From contig JAXLSW010000010.1 in assembly GCA_046330415.1 (NCBI GenBank), positions 124,001 to 188,000 on the forward strand: a DNA stretch of 64,000 nucleotides, in the 5' to 3' direction. Below the pieces are notes generated by a model. It did no database searches and had not been told where the DNA came from. It saw nothing but the letters and a program-made list of their open reading frames with translations. Below are positions 52,410 to 62,169 of the stretch, one piece after another. Source of the DNA: RHKX01 sp046330415. Lineage in GTDB: Bacteria; Actinomycetota; Thermoleophilia; Solirubrobacterales; 70-9. The position numbers and the translations under genes were made by a program. Position 1 is the stretch's first letter. Every line of letters begins with the position of its first letter.

Positions 52410-52638
52410 GAGCCCGAACCCGACCGCCGAGGAGTGGATCGAGGCCTTCGCCACCGCGGCCGGGGCCGATCCGCCCTCAGCCGAGCAGGTCCGCGGCCTG
52501 CTCGAGCTCGCGTCGGTGGCCGCCCACGCCTCCGAGCGCCGCGCGGCGCCGATCGCCTGCTGGATCGCGGCGAGCGCCGAGTTGCCTCCCGAGGAGGCAC
52601 GCCGGATCGCTGAGGGGATCGCCCCAAGCAGCGCTTGA
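52402..52638 (+). CDS. DUF6457-like small protein
   Basis: The protein has 78 residues, all-helical. The pattern 'EEWIEAFATAAG' then 'LLELASVAAHASERRAAPIA' matches the DUF6457 domain. I recall that domain fused to or next to molybdopterin-guanine-dinucleotide synthesis genes. The link to molybdenum is supported by the overlapping TOBE gene. Biochemical role unknown. Confidence 0.6.
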   Translation: MAESPNPTAEEWIEAFATAAGADPPSAEQVRGLLELASVAAHASERRAAPIACWIAASAELPPEEARRIAEGIAPSSA

Positions 52639-52678
52639 TCGGGGATCGGCCGCCAGGGCGCTCGCTAGCCTCGGGGGA

Positions 52679-54289
52679 GTGATCCGAGAGGGACTCACAC
52701 GGCAGGGCAGGGTGTTGCTGTGCGCGGTGTCGCTGTGCGCGGCCCTCGCCTTCGCATCGAGCGCGTCGGCGGCTACCCGCTACGCGTCCCCGGACGGCAG
52801 CGGTTCTCCCGCTTCCTGCTCGGAGTCCGACCCCTGCGCCCTCGACGATGCCGTCGAAGGCGCGGTGCTCGCGGCCGGCGACCGGGTCGAGCTCGCGCCC
52901 GGCACCTACCAGCTGACCGACCCGCTCGAGATCGACGACGACGTCTCGGTCGGCGGGTCGGCGGATGAGCCCCCGCTGATCTTCGCGTCGACGCCGGGTG
53001 GCCCGGCGATCGATCTGAGCGCGAGCGACGGCGAGCTCCATGATGTCGCCGTGCTCCAACTCGCCTCGCAGCCGGCGCTGCGGGCCGAGCGGGGGATCGT
53101 CGATCGCGTCAACGTCTTCTCCGAGGGCCCGTCGACCTGCGAGCTCGGCGCCAACGGCGGGACGCCGCCGCTGATCCGTGACAGCGTCTGCCGCAGCGGT
53201 GCGGGCGCGGTTGGGGCCAGCGCCGTGGCGATCACCCAATCCGGCGGCGGCTCCCGCGCGGGAGCGCTCCGCAACGTCACCGCCTGGGCGGGCGGCCGCG
53301 GTGGTGTCGGGGTCTCGGCGTCGGCATCCGGGGGCGGGAGCGCCGACATCGACGCCCGCAACGTGATCGCCTCGGGGGCCGGTGTCGACATCAGAGCAAC
53401 GGCGGGCCCGGGCTCGAACGCGAACGTGACTCTCGCCACCTCCAACTTCGGCGACACCGACGAAGCGGGCAGCGGAACCGCGGTCGTCACCGCGGCCGGC
53501 AGCGGCGCCAACCAGACCGGAGAGCCGCAGTTCGTCAACGCCGACGAGGGCTTCCTCGACCAGCGGGCCGACTCGCCCACCATCGACGCCGGCTCGGCGG
53601 GAACGCTCCTCGGATCGCTCGACGTCCACGGCGCGCCTCGAGTGCAGGGGGACGCGATCGACATCGGCGCCGACGAGCACGACGGGACGGCGCCGCGGAC
53701 CTCGATCGAGTCGGGCCCGCCCGCGGTGGTCAGCACCGGGAGGGTCAACTTCACCTTCCGCGCCGATGATCCCGGGGCGAGCTTCGAGTGCCGAATGGAC
53801 GACGACGAGTGGGCGTCGTGCACCAGCCCCTACACCAGCCCCTCGCTCCTGCAGGGCGATCACGTCTTCCGGGTCCGGGGGACCGACGAGGCCGGCAACG
53901 TCGAGACGACGCCCGCGGAGCGCTACTTCAGCGTCGACAAGGTCGTGGCGGGCGCGAACGTCACCGCGCGGAGCCGCCAGCGGGTGCGCGGACGCTCCGT
54001 CTCGCTGGCCGTGAGCGTGCGCGCCTCCGAGCTCGCGGTCGTCCGCGCCGCCGGGATCGTCAAGGCGGGCAAGCACCGGCTGCGGTTCCAGAGCAGGAGC
54101 GCGACCGTGATCTCCGGGGTGAGCCGCAAGCTGGTCCTCAAGCCGCTCAAGCGCGACGCCGCGCGGCGGATCGCCAAGGCGCTGCGGCGCGGCAAGGACG
54201 TCGAGGCGGTCATCAGGGTGACCTTCACCGATCTCGTCGGTAACTCCGCGACCACGGGCGACGTCGACGTGCGGATCGGGAAGGGCTGA
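52679..54289 (+). CDS. Secreted parallel beta-helix protein with Ig-like module
   Basis: The protein has 536 residues, GTG start, signal peptide 'VSLCAALAFASSASA'. The N-terminal two thirds look like a right-handed beta-helix of polysaccharide-lyase style ('LDDAVEGAVLAAGDRVELAP', 'DVHGAPRVQGDAIDIGADE'). An Ig-like module with 'FECRMDDDEWASCTSP' and 'RGTDEAGNVETTPAERYFSV' follows, then a basic tail ('KLVLKPLKRDAARRIAKAL'). No catalytic site is identifiable. Probably a cell-surface or carbohydrate-binding protein. Confidence 0.75.
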   Translation: MIREGLTRQGRVLLCAVSLCAALAFASSASAATRYASPDGSGSPASCSESDPCALDDAVEGAVLAAGDRVELAPGTYQLTDPLEIDDDVSVGGSADEPPLIFASTPGGPAIDLSASDGELHDVAVLQLASQPALRAERGIVDRVNVFSEGPSTCELGANGGTPPLIRDSVCRSGAGAVGASAVAITQSGGGSRAGALRNVTAWAGGRGGVGVSASASGGGSADIDARNVIASGAGVDIRATAGPGSNANVTLATSNFGDTDEAGSGTAVVTAAGSGANQTGEPQFVNADEGFLDQRADSPTIDAGSAGTLLGSLDVHGAPRVQGDAIDIGADEHDGTAPRTSIESGPPAVVSTGRVNFTFRADDPGASFECRMDDDEWASCTSPYTSPSLLQGDHVFRVRGTDEAGNVETTPAERYFSVDKVVAGANVTARSRQRVRGRSVSLAVSVRASELAVVRAAGIVKAGKHRLRFQSRSATVISGVSRKLVLKPLKRDAARRIAKALRRGKDVEAVIRVTFTDLVGNSATTGDVDVRIGKG

Positions 54290-54295
54290 GCGGCC

Positions 54296-55058
54296 GTGCT
54301 CGACGCCGATGTGCAGCTCCTCTCGCTCGCCGCCTCCGCCGGGGTCATGTTCGTGACCTGGCTGGTCAGCCTGCGCGCCGAGGACGCCTCGCTCGCCGAC
54401 ATCTCGTGGGGTCTCTGCTTCGTGGCGGTCTCGTGGGTCTGCCTCCTCGTCGGCCCGGAGGCGGGCGACCGCAGCCTGCTGATCGCGGTCCTGGTCAGCC
54501 TCTGGGGCCTGCGGCTTGCCGGCTACGTCGCCTGGCGCCACGACGGCGAGGATCGCCGCTACCAGGTAGTGCAGCGGCAGGGCAGCGCGTTCGCGATCCG
54601 GAGTCTCTTCACGGTGTTCCTGCTGCAGGCGTTGATCGCCTGGGTCGTCTCGGCCCGATCCAGGTCGCCGCCACCGACGGCTCGCCGGCCGCGCTCATGC
54701 TCGCCTCATCGGCGCGGCGGTGCGCCTGCTCGGCCTCGCTCAGGAGTGGCCTACCGCCGACCTGCAGCTCGCCCGCTTCGCCGAGCCCGATTCCGGCGAC
54801 AAGGTGATGACCGCGGTCGAGGGGCTGGTCGCGACATCCCAACTACTGGCGACGCGACGTTCTTGGTGGGGCATTCTGATCGCCCTCGCGACCGGCTCAG
54901 CGCGTGGTGGACGGGCGATCGGACCGATCGTGATGACGACCTTCCTGCTCAAGGTCTCGGCGTCGCCCTGGACCGAGAAGACGATCTCCTCGCGGCGACC
55001 CGGCTACGCCGAGTACGAGCGGACGAGCGCGTTCATCCCGCTGCCGCCGAAGCGCTGA
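54296..55058 (+). pseudogene. DUF1295 membrane protein (steroid-reductase-like), frameshifted
   Basis: The first 115 residues are intact with membrane helices and the family motif 'WGLRLAGYVAWRHDGEDRRY'. The rest continues in other frames: 'DLQLARFAEPDSGDKVMT', 'IGPIVMTTFLLKVSASPW', 'TEKTISSRRPGYAEYERTSA', ending at 55058. DUF1295 proteins resemble 3-oxo-5-alpha-steroid 4-dehydrogenases and methyltransferases of the ICMT type. At least two or three indels are present. Confidence 0.72.
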
Positions 55059-55116
55059 GCGGGCAGTTGCTAGGTTTCCGCGCACATCGAACGTCGCGCC
55101 TTGAGGAGGTCGCAAC

Positions 55117-56134
55117 TTGCAAGCTCGGCTGATCGGACCTCGGCCGGATGGGGCGAACCTTGTGCGCCGCCTGGATGCGCGACGGGCACGAATGCGTTGT
55201 CTACGACGTCAACGCCGACGCCGTCTCGCAGCTCGCCGGTGAGGGGCGACGGGCGCTGACCTTCGCTCGCCGACTTCGTTTCCAAGCTCGACCATCGCGC
55301 GCTGCCTGGATCATGGTCCCGGTGGCCATGCAGGGGGACGCTCGACGAGCTCGGCCTATGGAAAGCGGCGACGCGATCATCGATGGCGGCAACTCCTACT
55401 ACCGCGACGACATCGATCGCGCCAAGGCCCTCGAGCCGGCTGGGATCGACTACCCGGATGTCGGACCAGCGGCGGGCTCGGCCTCGAGCGCGGGGTTCTG
55501 CCTGATGATCGGCGGCTCGGACGGAGCCGTCGAGCGGCTCGACCCGGATTCAGGACGATCGCCCCGGGCGCGGACTCCGCCGAGCACCCTGGACGCAGCG
55601 GCGAGCCGCTGCTCGGCGGAGAACGGCTACCTGCATTGCGGCCCGGACTGGGGCTGGGCACTTCGTGAAGATGGTCCACAACGGCATCGAGCAGCCGATC
55701 ATGGCCTCGCTGGCGGGCCTGAACGATCGCCAACGCCGACATCGGCTCCAGGCAGATCACCGAGGTCGGCTGGTACCTGCGCCCTGCATCATCCCCGCGT
55801 ACTACCCCTTCGACATCGACACGACCGAGGTCGCCGAGGTCTGGCGCCGCGGCTCGGTGATCGGCTTCCTGGCTCCTCGACCTGACCGCGGCGGCGCTGC
55901 AGGAGTCACCGACGCTCGAGGCGCGCGGGCGGTCGCGTCTCCGACTCCGGCGAGCTGCCGCTGGACGGTACGCCGCGATCGACGAGGGAGTTCCGGCTCC
56001 GGTCCTGACGACCGCGCTCTACGAACGGGTTCGCTTCGCGGGGCGAGGATGAGTTCGCCAACAAGCTGCTCTCGGCGATGCGCAAGCAGTTCGGCGGCCA
56101 CGACGAGAAGCCCGCGGCCGAGGGCGCGAGCCGG
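55117..56134 (+). pseudogene. gnd: 6-phosphogluconate dehydrogenase, heavily frameshifted
   Basis: A strong GAGGAGG at 55103-55109 precedes TTG 55117. Recognisable pieces in changing frames are 'MRDGHECVVYDVNADAVSQL', 'ESGDAIIDGGNSYYRDDIDR' (the gnd hallmark), 'GFCLMIGGSDGAVERLDP', 'AENGYLHCGP', 'KMVHNGIEQPIMASLAGLN' and 'DEFANKLLSAMRKQFGGHDE'. The enzyme oxidises 6-phosphogluconate to ribulose 5-phosphate. Breaks occur about every 50-100 bases, and no stop separates the last frame from the zwf start. This is almost surely a poor-quality sequence stretch, not a dead gene. Confidence 0.8.
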
Positions 56135-57630
56135 ATGGTTCACACCACGACCACCGTCGCCCCGTCGCCGGCCGGGGGACTGATCGCACCCGAGGAGCGG
56201 CCCGAGGACCACGTCATCGTCCTCTTCGGGGCCCGGGTGACCTCGCCGCACGCAGCCGTTGCCCGGCTTCTTCCACCTCGACAAGGCGGGGCTGCTCCCT
56301 GAGCCGCTACCGGATCGTCGGGAACGCCGACACCACCGAGCATGACACCGGCCGACGCTTCCGCGACTACGTCCGCGAGGCGCTCGCCGAGTTCAGCCGC
56401 ATCCCGGTCTCCGACGAGGACTTCGAGGCGTTCGCCGACAAGATCACCTACGTGGTGCCGCTCGAGGCGGGTCCCGAGGCATTGCGCGACGCGGTCGAGA
56501 AGGCGCAGCGCTCCATCAACGGCGGCAGGCTCATGCACTACCTGGCGGTGCCGCCGAAGGCGTTCAGCGGGATCGTGACGATGCTCGGCCGCCTCGGGCT
56601 CACCGGCGAGGAGTCGCGAGTGATCCTCGAGAAGCCGTTCGGTCACGACCACGACTCGGCGGTTGCCTTGAACGAGACCCTGCACGCCGAGTTCAACGAC
56701 GATCAGATCTTCCGGATCGATCACTTCCTCGGCAAGGAGGCGGTGCAGAACATCCTCGCGCTGCGCTTCGCGAACGGTCTCTACGAGCCGCTGTGGAACC
56801 GCAACAACGTCGAGTTCGTCCAGATCGACGTACCGGAGACGCTGACCGTCGGGACTCGCTCCGGCTTCTACGAGGGAACCGGGGCCTATCGCGACATGGT
56901 CGTCACCCACCTGCTGCAGCTCCTCAGCTTCATCGCGATGGAGCCGCCTTCAGCGTTGAACGCGAAGGCGTTGCGGGCGGAGAAGGACAAGGTCATGCAG
57001 GCCTACCGGATGATCTCCCCGGAGAGGGTCGTGCGCGGCCAGTACGAGGGCTACCGCTCCGAGCCCGGGGTCGCTCCCAACTCCGACACCGAGACGTTCG
57101 TCGCCATCGAGGTCGAGATCGACAACTGGCGCTGGGCGGGGGTCCCGTTCTACCTGCGGACGGGCAAGGCGATGCCGGAGTCACGCCACCTCGTCGCGCT
57201 CGACTTCCGCGAGCCGCCGATGATGATGTTCCCGAACGAGGTCCAGCATCAGGGGGCCAACCAGCTCGTCTTCGAGCTCTCCGAGCCCGGCTCGATCACG
57301 GCGGACTTCCAGGCGAAGGTGCCCGGCCCGACCATGGAGCTCGGCCCGGCGCGGATGGTCTTCGAGTACGACCAGTCGTTCTGCGCCGACAACCAGCTCG
57401 AGGCCTACGAGCGGTTGATCCACGACGCGATGGTCGGCGACGGCACGCTGTTCACAAGCTCGGAGGGGATCGAGCGACTGTGGTCGATCAGCTCCGACCT
57501 GCTGCAGCATCCGCCCGAGCTGCAGGAGTACAAGCAGGGCTCGTGGGGGCCGGCAGCGGCCGACGAGTTGATCTCGCCCTGGCGCTGGCGCCTGCCCGAG
57601 GCGAATCCCAACCCAGGAGGAGACAGATGA
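56135..57630 (+). CDS. zwf: Glucose-6-phosphate dehydrogenase (frameshifts in first 200 bases)
   Basis: From 56452 the frame is clean to 57630. It contains the active-site signature 'FRIDHFLGKEAVQN', 'EKPFGHDHDSAVALN' and 'YLRTGKAMPESRHLVAL'. ATG 56135 ('MVHTTTTVAPSPAGG') is the probable start. Between 56230 and 56330 the expected 'GDLA...LLPGFFHLDKAGLL' is split over frames by two or more indels. The enzyme oxidises glucose 6-phosphate to 6-phosphogluconolactone. The stop overlaps the transaldolase start (ATGA). Confidence 0.9.
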
Positions 57631-58709
57631 GCGCGACCAAGCAGCTGCACGAGGCCGGCCAGAGCATCTGGCTCGACTACATCACCCGCGACGCGGTCGA
57701 CGACGGGACGATCGAGGGCTACGTGCGCGATCTCGACCTGACGGGCCTGACCTCGAATCCGACGATCTTCGATCAGGCGCTGGCGAAGGGCGACGCCTAC
57801 GACGACCAGGTCTCCGATCTCGTCGCCGCCGGCAGGGGTGGGGAGGACCTCTTCTTCGAGCTGGCGCTGACCGACCTCCGTGGCGCCTGCGACATCTTCG
57901 CCGACGTCCACGCGCGCACCGACGGGGTCGACGGCTGGGCTTCGCTGGAGGTCTCGCCGTTGCTCGCCCACGACGCGAAGGGCACGGCGGCCGAGGCGGC
58001 CCGCCTGCACGCCGCAGCCGAGCGGGAGAACCTGTTCATCAAGATCCCGGGCACCGCGGAGGGCTTGAAGGCGATCGAGGAGACGATCTACGCCGGGACT
58101 CCGGTCAACGTGACGTTGCTCTTCGACGCCGACCAGTACGTCGCGCAGGCCGAGGCCTACATGCGCGGGGTCGAGCGCCGCGTCGCCGACGGGCTCGACC
58201 CCAACGTCGGCTCGGTCGCCTCGCTGTTCGTGAGCCGCTGGGACGTCGCCGTCAACGAGGAGGTCGGACCCGAGCTCCACAACCGGCTCGGGATCGCCGC
58301 CGCGATCGACGGCTATGTCGCCTACCGGCGCCTGATCGAGTCGGACCGCTGGCTGCGCCTCGAGAACGAGGGCGCCCGTCCGCAGCGGTACCTCTTCGCC
58401 TCGACCGGGACCAAGGACCCGGCGCTGCCGAAGACGACCTACGTCGACGCCTTCGCGGCACCGCTCTCGGTCGACACGATGCCCGAGGAGACGCTGCTCG
58501 CGCTCGCCGACAGCGACGGCATCGGCGATGTGGTCCCCGGCGACGGGGGCGACAACGAGGCCGTCCTCGAGGAGTTCCGGGCAGCTGGAGTCGACCTGAA
58601 GGCGCTCGCGCAGAGGCTCCAGGACGAGGGCGCCGACAAGTTCGTCAAGAGCTGGGAGTCGTTGCTGGAGCGGATCGAGGAGAAGAGCAGGGCGGTCGCA
58701 GCCGGATGA
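57627..58709 (+). CDS. tal: Transaldolase
   Basis: The protein has 360 residues. 'DYITRDAVDDGTIEGYVRD', then 'GLTSNPTIFDQAL' (first signature), and the Schiff-base Lys at about 139 in 'LFIKIPGT'. It is the longer actinobacterial-type Tal. AGGAGG precedes the ATG. It moves a three-carbon unit between sugar phosphates. It overlaps both zwf and pgi by four bases. Confidence 0.95.
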   Translation: MSATKQLHEAGQSIWLDYITRDAVDDGTIEGYVRDLDLTGLTSNPTIFDQALAKGDAYDDQVSDLVAAGRGGEDLFFELALTDLRGACDIFADVHARTDGVDGWASLEVSPLLAHDAKGTAAEAARLHAAAERENLFIKIPGTAEGLKAIEETIYAGTPVNVTLLFDADQYVAQAEAYMRGVERRVADGLDPNVGSVASLFVSRWDVAVNEEVGPELHNRLGIAAAIDGYVAYRRLIESDRWLRLENEGARPQRYLFASTGTKDPALPKTTYVDAFAAPLSVDTMPEETLLALADSDGIGDVVPGDGGDNEAVLEEFRAAGVDLKALAQRLQDEGADKFVKSWESLLERIEEKSRAVAAG

Positions 58710-60337
58710 CGGCCGGCGGGGATCCACGGGAGCTCTCCGCCTGGGGTGAGCTAGAGCGTCACCGCGCCGCGATCGGCGATCGCCACCTCCGCGACCTCTT
58801 CGCCGACGACCCCGAACGCGGCGAGCGCCTGGTCGCCTCCGCCTGCGGGCTGCGCCTCGACTTCTCCAAGCACCGCATCACCGACGAGACGCTGATGCTG
58901 CTCGAGAAGCTCGCCGCCGAGGCGGGCGTCGCCGAGCGCCGCGAGGCGATGTTCGCGGGCGAGCACATCAACGTCACCGAGGACCGCGCGGTGCTGCACG
59001 TGGCGCTGCGGATGCCGCGGGAGAGGTCCCTGATCGTCGACGGGCGCGACGTCGTCCGCGAGGTCCACGAGGTCCTCGACCGGATGGCCGCCTTCAGCGA
59101 GCGGATCCGCGGCGGCGAGTGGAAGGGCCACACCGGCAGGCCGATCCGCAACGTCGTCAACATCGGCATCGGCGGCTCCGACCTCGGCCCGGTGATGGCT
59201 CACCGCGCGCTGCGCCACTGCTCCGACCGCGATCTCGAGATCCGCTTCGTCTCCAACGTCGACGCCACCGATTTCGTCGAGAAGACCCGCGACCTCGACC
59301 CGGCCGAGACGCTCTTCGTGGTCGCCTCGAAGACCTTCACGACCCTCGAGACCATGACCAACGCCAGGTCGGCTCGTGAGTGGTGCCTCGCGGCCCTCGG
59401 GGATGAGGCCGCCGTCGCCAAGCACTTCGTCGCGCTCTCGACCAATGCCGAGGAGGTGACGGCATTCGGGATCGACACCGACAACATGTTCGGCTTCTGG
59501 GACTGGGTCGGCGGCCGCTACTCGATGGACTCGGCGATCGGGCTGACGACGATGCTCGCGATCGGTCCGGGCCGCTTTGAGGAGATGCTCGGAGGCTTCC
59601 ACGCGGTCGACGAGCACTTCCGCGAGGCGCCGCTGGGAGCCAACCTGCCGGCGCTGATGGGGCTCCTGAACGTCTGGTACGCGAACTTCTTCGGCGTCGA
59701 GACGATCGCGGTCTTCCCCTACGAGCAGTACCTGGAGCGCTTCCCGGCCTACCTGCAGCAGCTGACGATGGAGTCCAACGGCAAGCACGTGCGACTCGGC
59801 GGGGAGGCGGTCGACTACGCGACGGGGCCGATCTTCTGGGGCGAGCCGGGAACCAACGGCCAGCATTCCTTCTACCAGCTGGTCCATCAGGGAACGCACC
59901 TGATCCCCGCCGACCTGATCTTCTTCGCGCGCTCGCTGAACCCGCTCGGCGACCATCACGACCTGCTCGCGGCCAACGTCTTCGCCCAGGCCGAGGCGCT
60001 CGCGTTCGGCAAGACCGCCGAGGAGGTCCGCGCCGAGGGGGTCGAGGAGCGGCTCGTGCCCCACAAGACCTTCGAGGGCAACCGGCCGACGAGCGTCCTG
60101 CTCGCCGAGCGGCTCGACCCGGCGACGCTCGGCAAGCTCGTCGCCCTCTACGAGCACTCGGTCTTCACGCAGGGGGCGATCTGGGGGATCGACTCCTTCG
60201 ACCAGTGGGGCGTCGAGCTCGGCAAGAAGCTCGCGGTCAACATCATCCCCGAGCTCGAGAGCGAGGCGGAGCCGAAGCTCAGCCACGACTCCTCGACGAA
60301 CGCGCTGATCCGCTGGTACCGCGAGCACCGCGGCTGA
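58706..60337 (+). CDS. pgi: Glucose-6-phosphate isomerase
   Basis: The protein has 543 residues. Signatures are 'NIGIGGSDLGPVMAHRAL', 'ASKTFTTLETMTNA', 'FGFWDWVGGRYSMDSAIG', 'GEPGTNGQHSFYQL' (catalytic Glu-containing region) and the C-terminal 'SFDQWGVELGKKLA'. It interconverts glucose 6-phosphate and fructose 6-phosphate. It is the last gene of the gnd-zwf-tal-pgi run and is followed by a palindromic region and a terminator. Confidence 0.96.
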   Translation: MTAGGDPRELSAWGELERHRAAIGDRHLRDLFADDPERGERLVASACGLRLDFSKHRITDETLMLLEKLAAEAGVAERREAMFAGEHINVTEDRAVLHVALRMPRERSLIVDGRDVVREVHEVLDRMAAFSERIRGGEWKGHTGRPIRNVVNIGIGGSDLGPVMAHRALRHCSDRDLEIRFVSNVDATDFVEKTRDLDPAETLFVVASKTFTTLETMTNARSAREWCLAALGDEAAVAKHFVALSTNAEEVTAFGIDTDNMFGFWDWVGGRYSMDSAIGLTTMLAIGPGRFEEMLGGFHAVDEHFREAPLGANLPALMGLLNVWYANFFGVETIAVFPYEQYLERFPAYLQQLTMESNGKHVRLGGEAVDYATGPIFWGEPGTNGQHSFYQLVHQGTHLIPADLIFFARSLNPLGDHHDLLAANVFAQAEALAFGKTAEEVRAEGVEERLVPHKTFEGNRPTSVLLAERLDPATLGKLVALYEHSVFTQGAIWGIDSFDQWGVELGKKLAVNIIPELESEAEPKLSHDSSTNALIRWYREHRG

Positions 60338-60361
60338 CGTCGGCCGGGCATCCCCCGGCGA

Positions 60362-60413
60362 CGCCGAACGTCACTGAGTGCGCCCTATAGGGGGTGTTGA
60401 GCGACGTTCGGCG
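60362..60413. repeat. Nested palindrome after pgi
   Basis: The outer arms CGCCGAACGTC (60362-60372) and GACGTTCGGCG (60403-60413) are perfect inverted repeats. The loop contains the 10-base palindrome CCCTATAGGG. AT-rich TATA inside such GC-rich DNA is unusual. It may be an extragenic palindromic element or part of the pgi terminator. Confidence 0.6.
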
Positions 60414-60416
60414 GGG

Positions 60417-60436
60417 AGCGGGGGCTCAACCCCGCT
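60417..60436. terminator. Bidirectional hairpin between pgi and methyltransferase genes
   Basis: AGCGGGG (60417-60423) pairs with CCCCGCT (60430-60436) around a 6-base loop. It overlaps the stop codon of the convergent methyltransferase gene and can serve both directions. Confidence 0.55.
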
Positions 60437-61199
60437 TGCACGCCTTCCACGCCTCCTCGCACGGATAGGCGCGCGCCCATTCCAGGCTGATCCCGGGGTA
60501 GCGCGTGGTGGATCCTTCGGGCGGCCGGACCTCGATCAGCTCCTCGATCTCGAACCCCTCTCGCCGCAGCAGCGCGATCAGCTCGCCGTGGGGGAGGTGG
60601 AACTCGACCGACTTGTCGTCACTCCACTCGATCCGGTGCAGGCCGAAGAGCGGCCGCACCAGCTCGTTGCCGACGGCGCCCTCAGGTGTGTCGGGGATGC
60701 AGAGCATCTCCAGGACCGAGTTGACGAGGAAGATCAGCCGCCCGCCGGGGCGGAGCAGGCGGGCGGCCTCGGGGATCCACTTGTACGGGTCGCACCAGAT
60801 GCTCGCCCCGTACTCGGAGATCGCGAGGTCGAAGCTCTCGTCCGGGAGCGGGACCTCCTCGGCGTTGCCGTGGAGCAGCGGGAAGTCGAGCCCGTGCTCG
60901 GTCTGCAGCCGTCGCGCGGTGGCGAGCTGCGCCTCGGAGTTGTCGATCCCGACCGGCCTGGCGCCGCGCCGCGCCAGCCAGGCGGAGACGTAGGCCGTTC
61001 CGCAGCCGAGCTCGATCGCGTCGATGCCCGCGAGCTCCGGTTCGGGCGCGAGCAGCGGCACGACCGATTCGGGGACGTCCCAGATCCCCCAGGTCGGCTC
61101 CTCGGCCGCCCAGTTCCGTTCGGCCGTCGGCACGTAGTCGGCGGCCCAGCCGTCCCACTCCTCCCGGTTGCGGAGGACGTAGTCCGGCTCCTCGCTCAT
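60426..61199 (-). CDS. Class I SAM-dependent methyltransferase
   Basis: The protein has 257 residues. Motif I is 'IDAIELGCGTAYVSAWLARR'. 'DESFDLAISEYGASIWCDP' and 'AARLLRPGGRLIFLV' are motifs II and III of methyltransferase-11 type. The substrate is unknown. ATG 61199 was chosen because it lies one base from the ROK kinase stop and 'MSEEPDYVLRNREEWDGWAA' is how the family begins. Confidence 0.88.
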   Translation of the reverse strand: MSEEPDYVLRNREEWDGWAADYVPTAERNWAAEEPTWGIWDVPESVVPLLAPEPELAGIDAIELGCGTAYVSAWLARRGARPVGIDNSEAQLATARRLQTEHGLDFPLLHGNAEEVPLPDESFDLAISEYGASIWCDPYKWIPEAARLLRPGGRLIFLVNSVLEMLCIPDTPEGAVGNELVRPLFGLHRIEWSDDKSVEFHLPHGELIALLRREGFEIEELIEVRPPEGSTTRYPGISLEWARAYPCEEAWKACKRG

Positions 61200-61200
61200 C

Positions 61201-62169
61201 TCATTCGCTGACGAGCAGCGAGGCCCCGATCGCACCGCCGAGGTCACCGAGCTCCGCGACCGTGAACTTCGGTGGGTGGTTGTGATCGAAGAGGTTCTTC
61301 TCCATCCGCTTCTGGATGTCCGGGCCGAGGCGCTCGCCGAAGCGGACGCCCAGCCCCCCGCCGAGGATCACGACCTCGGGGTCGAGCAGGTTCACGGCCG
61401 AGGCGATGCCGGCGCCCAGCGCCTTGATGGCCCGCTCGATCAGCTCCTCGGCCATCTTGTCCTCGTGGTCGAGGGCCCGCTCCCAGATCCCGCTGGTCAG
61501 CCGCGGGCGGCCATGCTCCTCCATCAGCTTGAAGAGCTTCGTCTTCTCGCCGTTCTTGACCCGCCTGCGAGCCTCGGCTTCCATCGCCGCCCGGCCCGCG
61601 TAGGCCTCCATGCAGCCCTTGTTCCCGCACGGGCAGCGCTCGCCGTTGCGGACGACGACCATGTGGCCGATCTCGCCGGCCGAGCCGCGGCCGTGCCACT
61701 GCCGGCCACCGAGGATCAGCCCGCCGCCGACGCCGGTGCCCCAGAAGACGCCGAGGACCGAGTCGTGGTTACGCCCGGCGCCGAGCTCGTACTCGCCGGC
61801 GACGGCGACGGAGACGTCGTTGCCGAGCTTCACGCCGGTCCCGAGGGCGTCGGCGAGGCGGGCGCCGAGGGGGAAGCTGCCGTTCCAGTCGGGCAGGTTC
61901 TTGGCGTTGGAGACCACGCCCGATCTCGCCTCGACCTGACCCGGCGAGCCGACGCCGACGCCGGTCAGGGCGGCTGTCGTCGTCCCCGCCGCCGCGGCCG
62001 CTTCGCTCATCGCATTGGCCATCGCCGCGGCGACGCCGTCGGCGCCGTTGTCCTGGGGCGTCGGCTGTCGTGACTGGCCGAGCACCTCGTGCTCGGAGTC
62101 GACGACGATCGCCTCGATCTTGGTGCCGCCGAGGTCGATTCCGCCTCGCAGGGGGCCCTCGCTCATCAA
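61201..62169 (-). CDS. ROK family sugar kinase (glucokinase-like)
   Basis: The protein has 322 residues. The ATP motif is 'GGIDLGGTKIEAIVVD', with 'LGNDVSVAVAGEYELGAG' (catalytic Asp), 'WGTGVGGGLILGG' and the ROK zinc site 'ERCPCGNKGCMEAYAGR'. It likely phosphorylates glucose with ATP, feeding zwf and pgi next door. ATG 62166 is an equivalent start. It overlaps the cyclase gene by four bases. Confidence 0.92.
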   Translation of the reverse strand: MMSEGPLRGGIDLGGTKIEAIVVDSEHEVLGQSRQPTPQDNGADGVAAAMANAMSEAAAAAGTTTAALTGVGVGSPGQVEARSGVVSNAKNLPDWNGSFPLGARLADALGTGVKLGNDVSVAVAGEYELGAGRNHDSVLGVFWGTGVGGGLILGGRQWHGRGSAGEIGHMVVVRNGERCPCGNKGCMEAYAGRAAMEAEARRRVKNGEKTKLFKLMEEHGRPRLTSGIWERALDHEDKMAEELIERAIKALGAGIASAVNLLDPEVVILGGGLGVRFGERLGPDIQKRMEKNLFDHNHPPKFTVAELGDLGGAIGASLLVSE

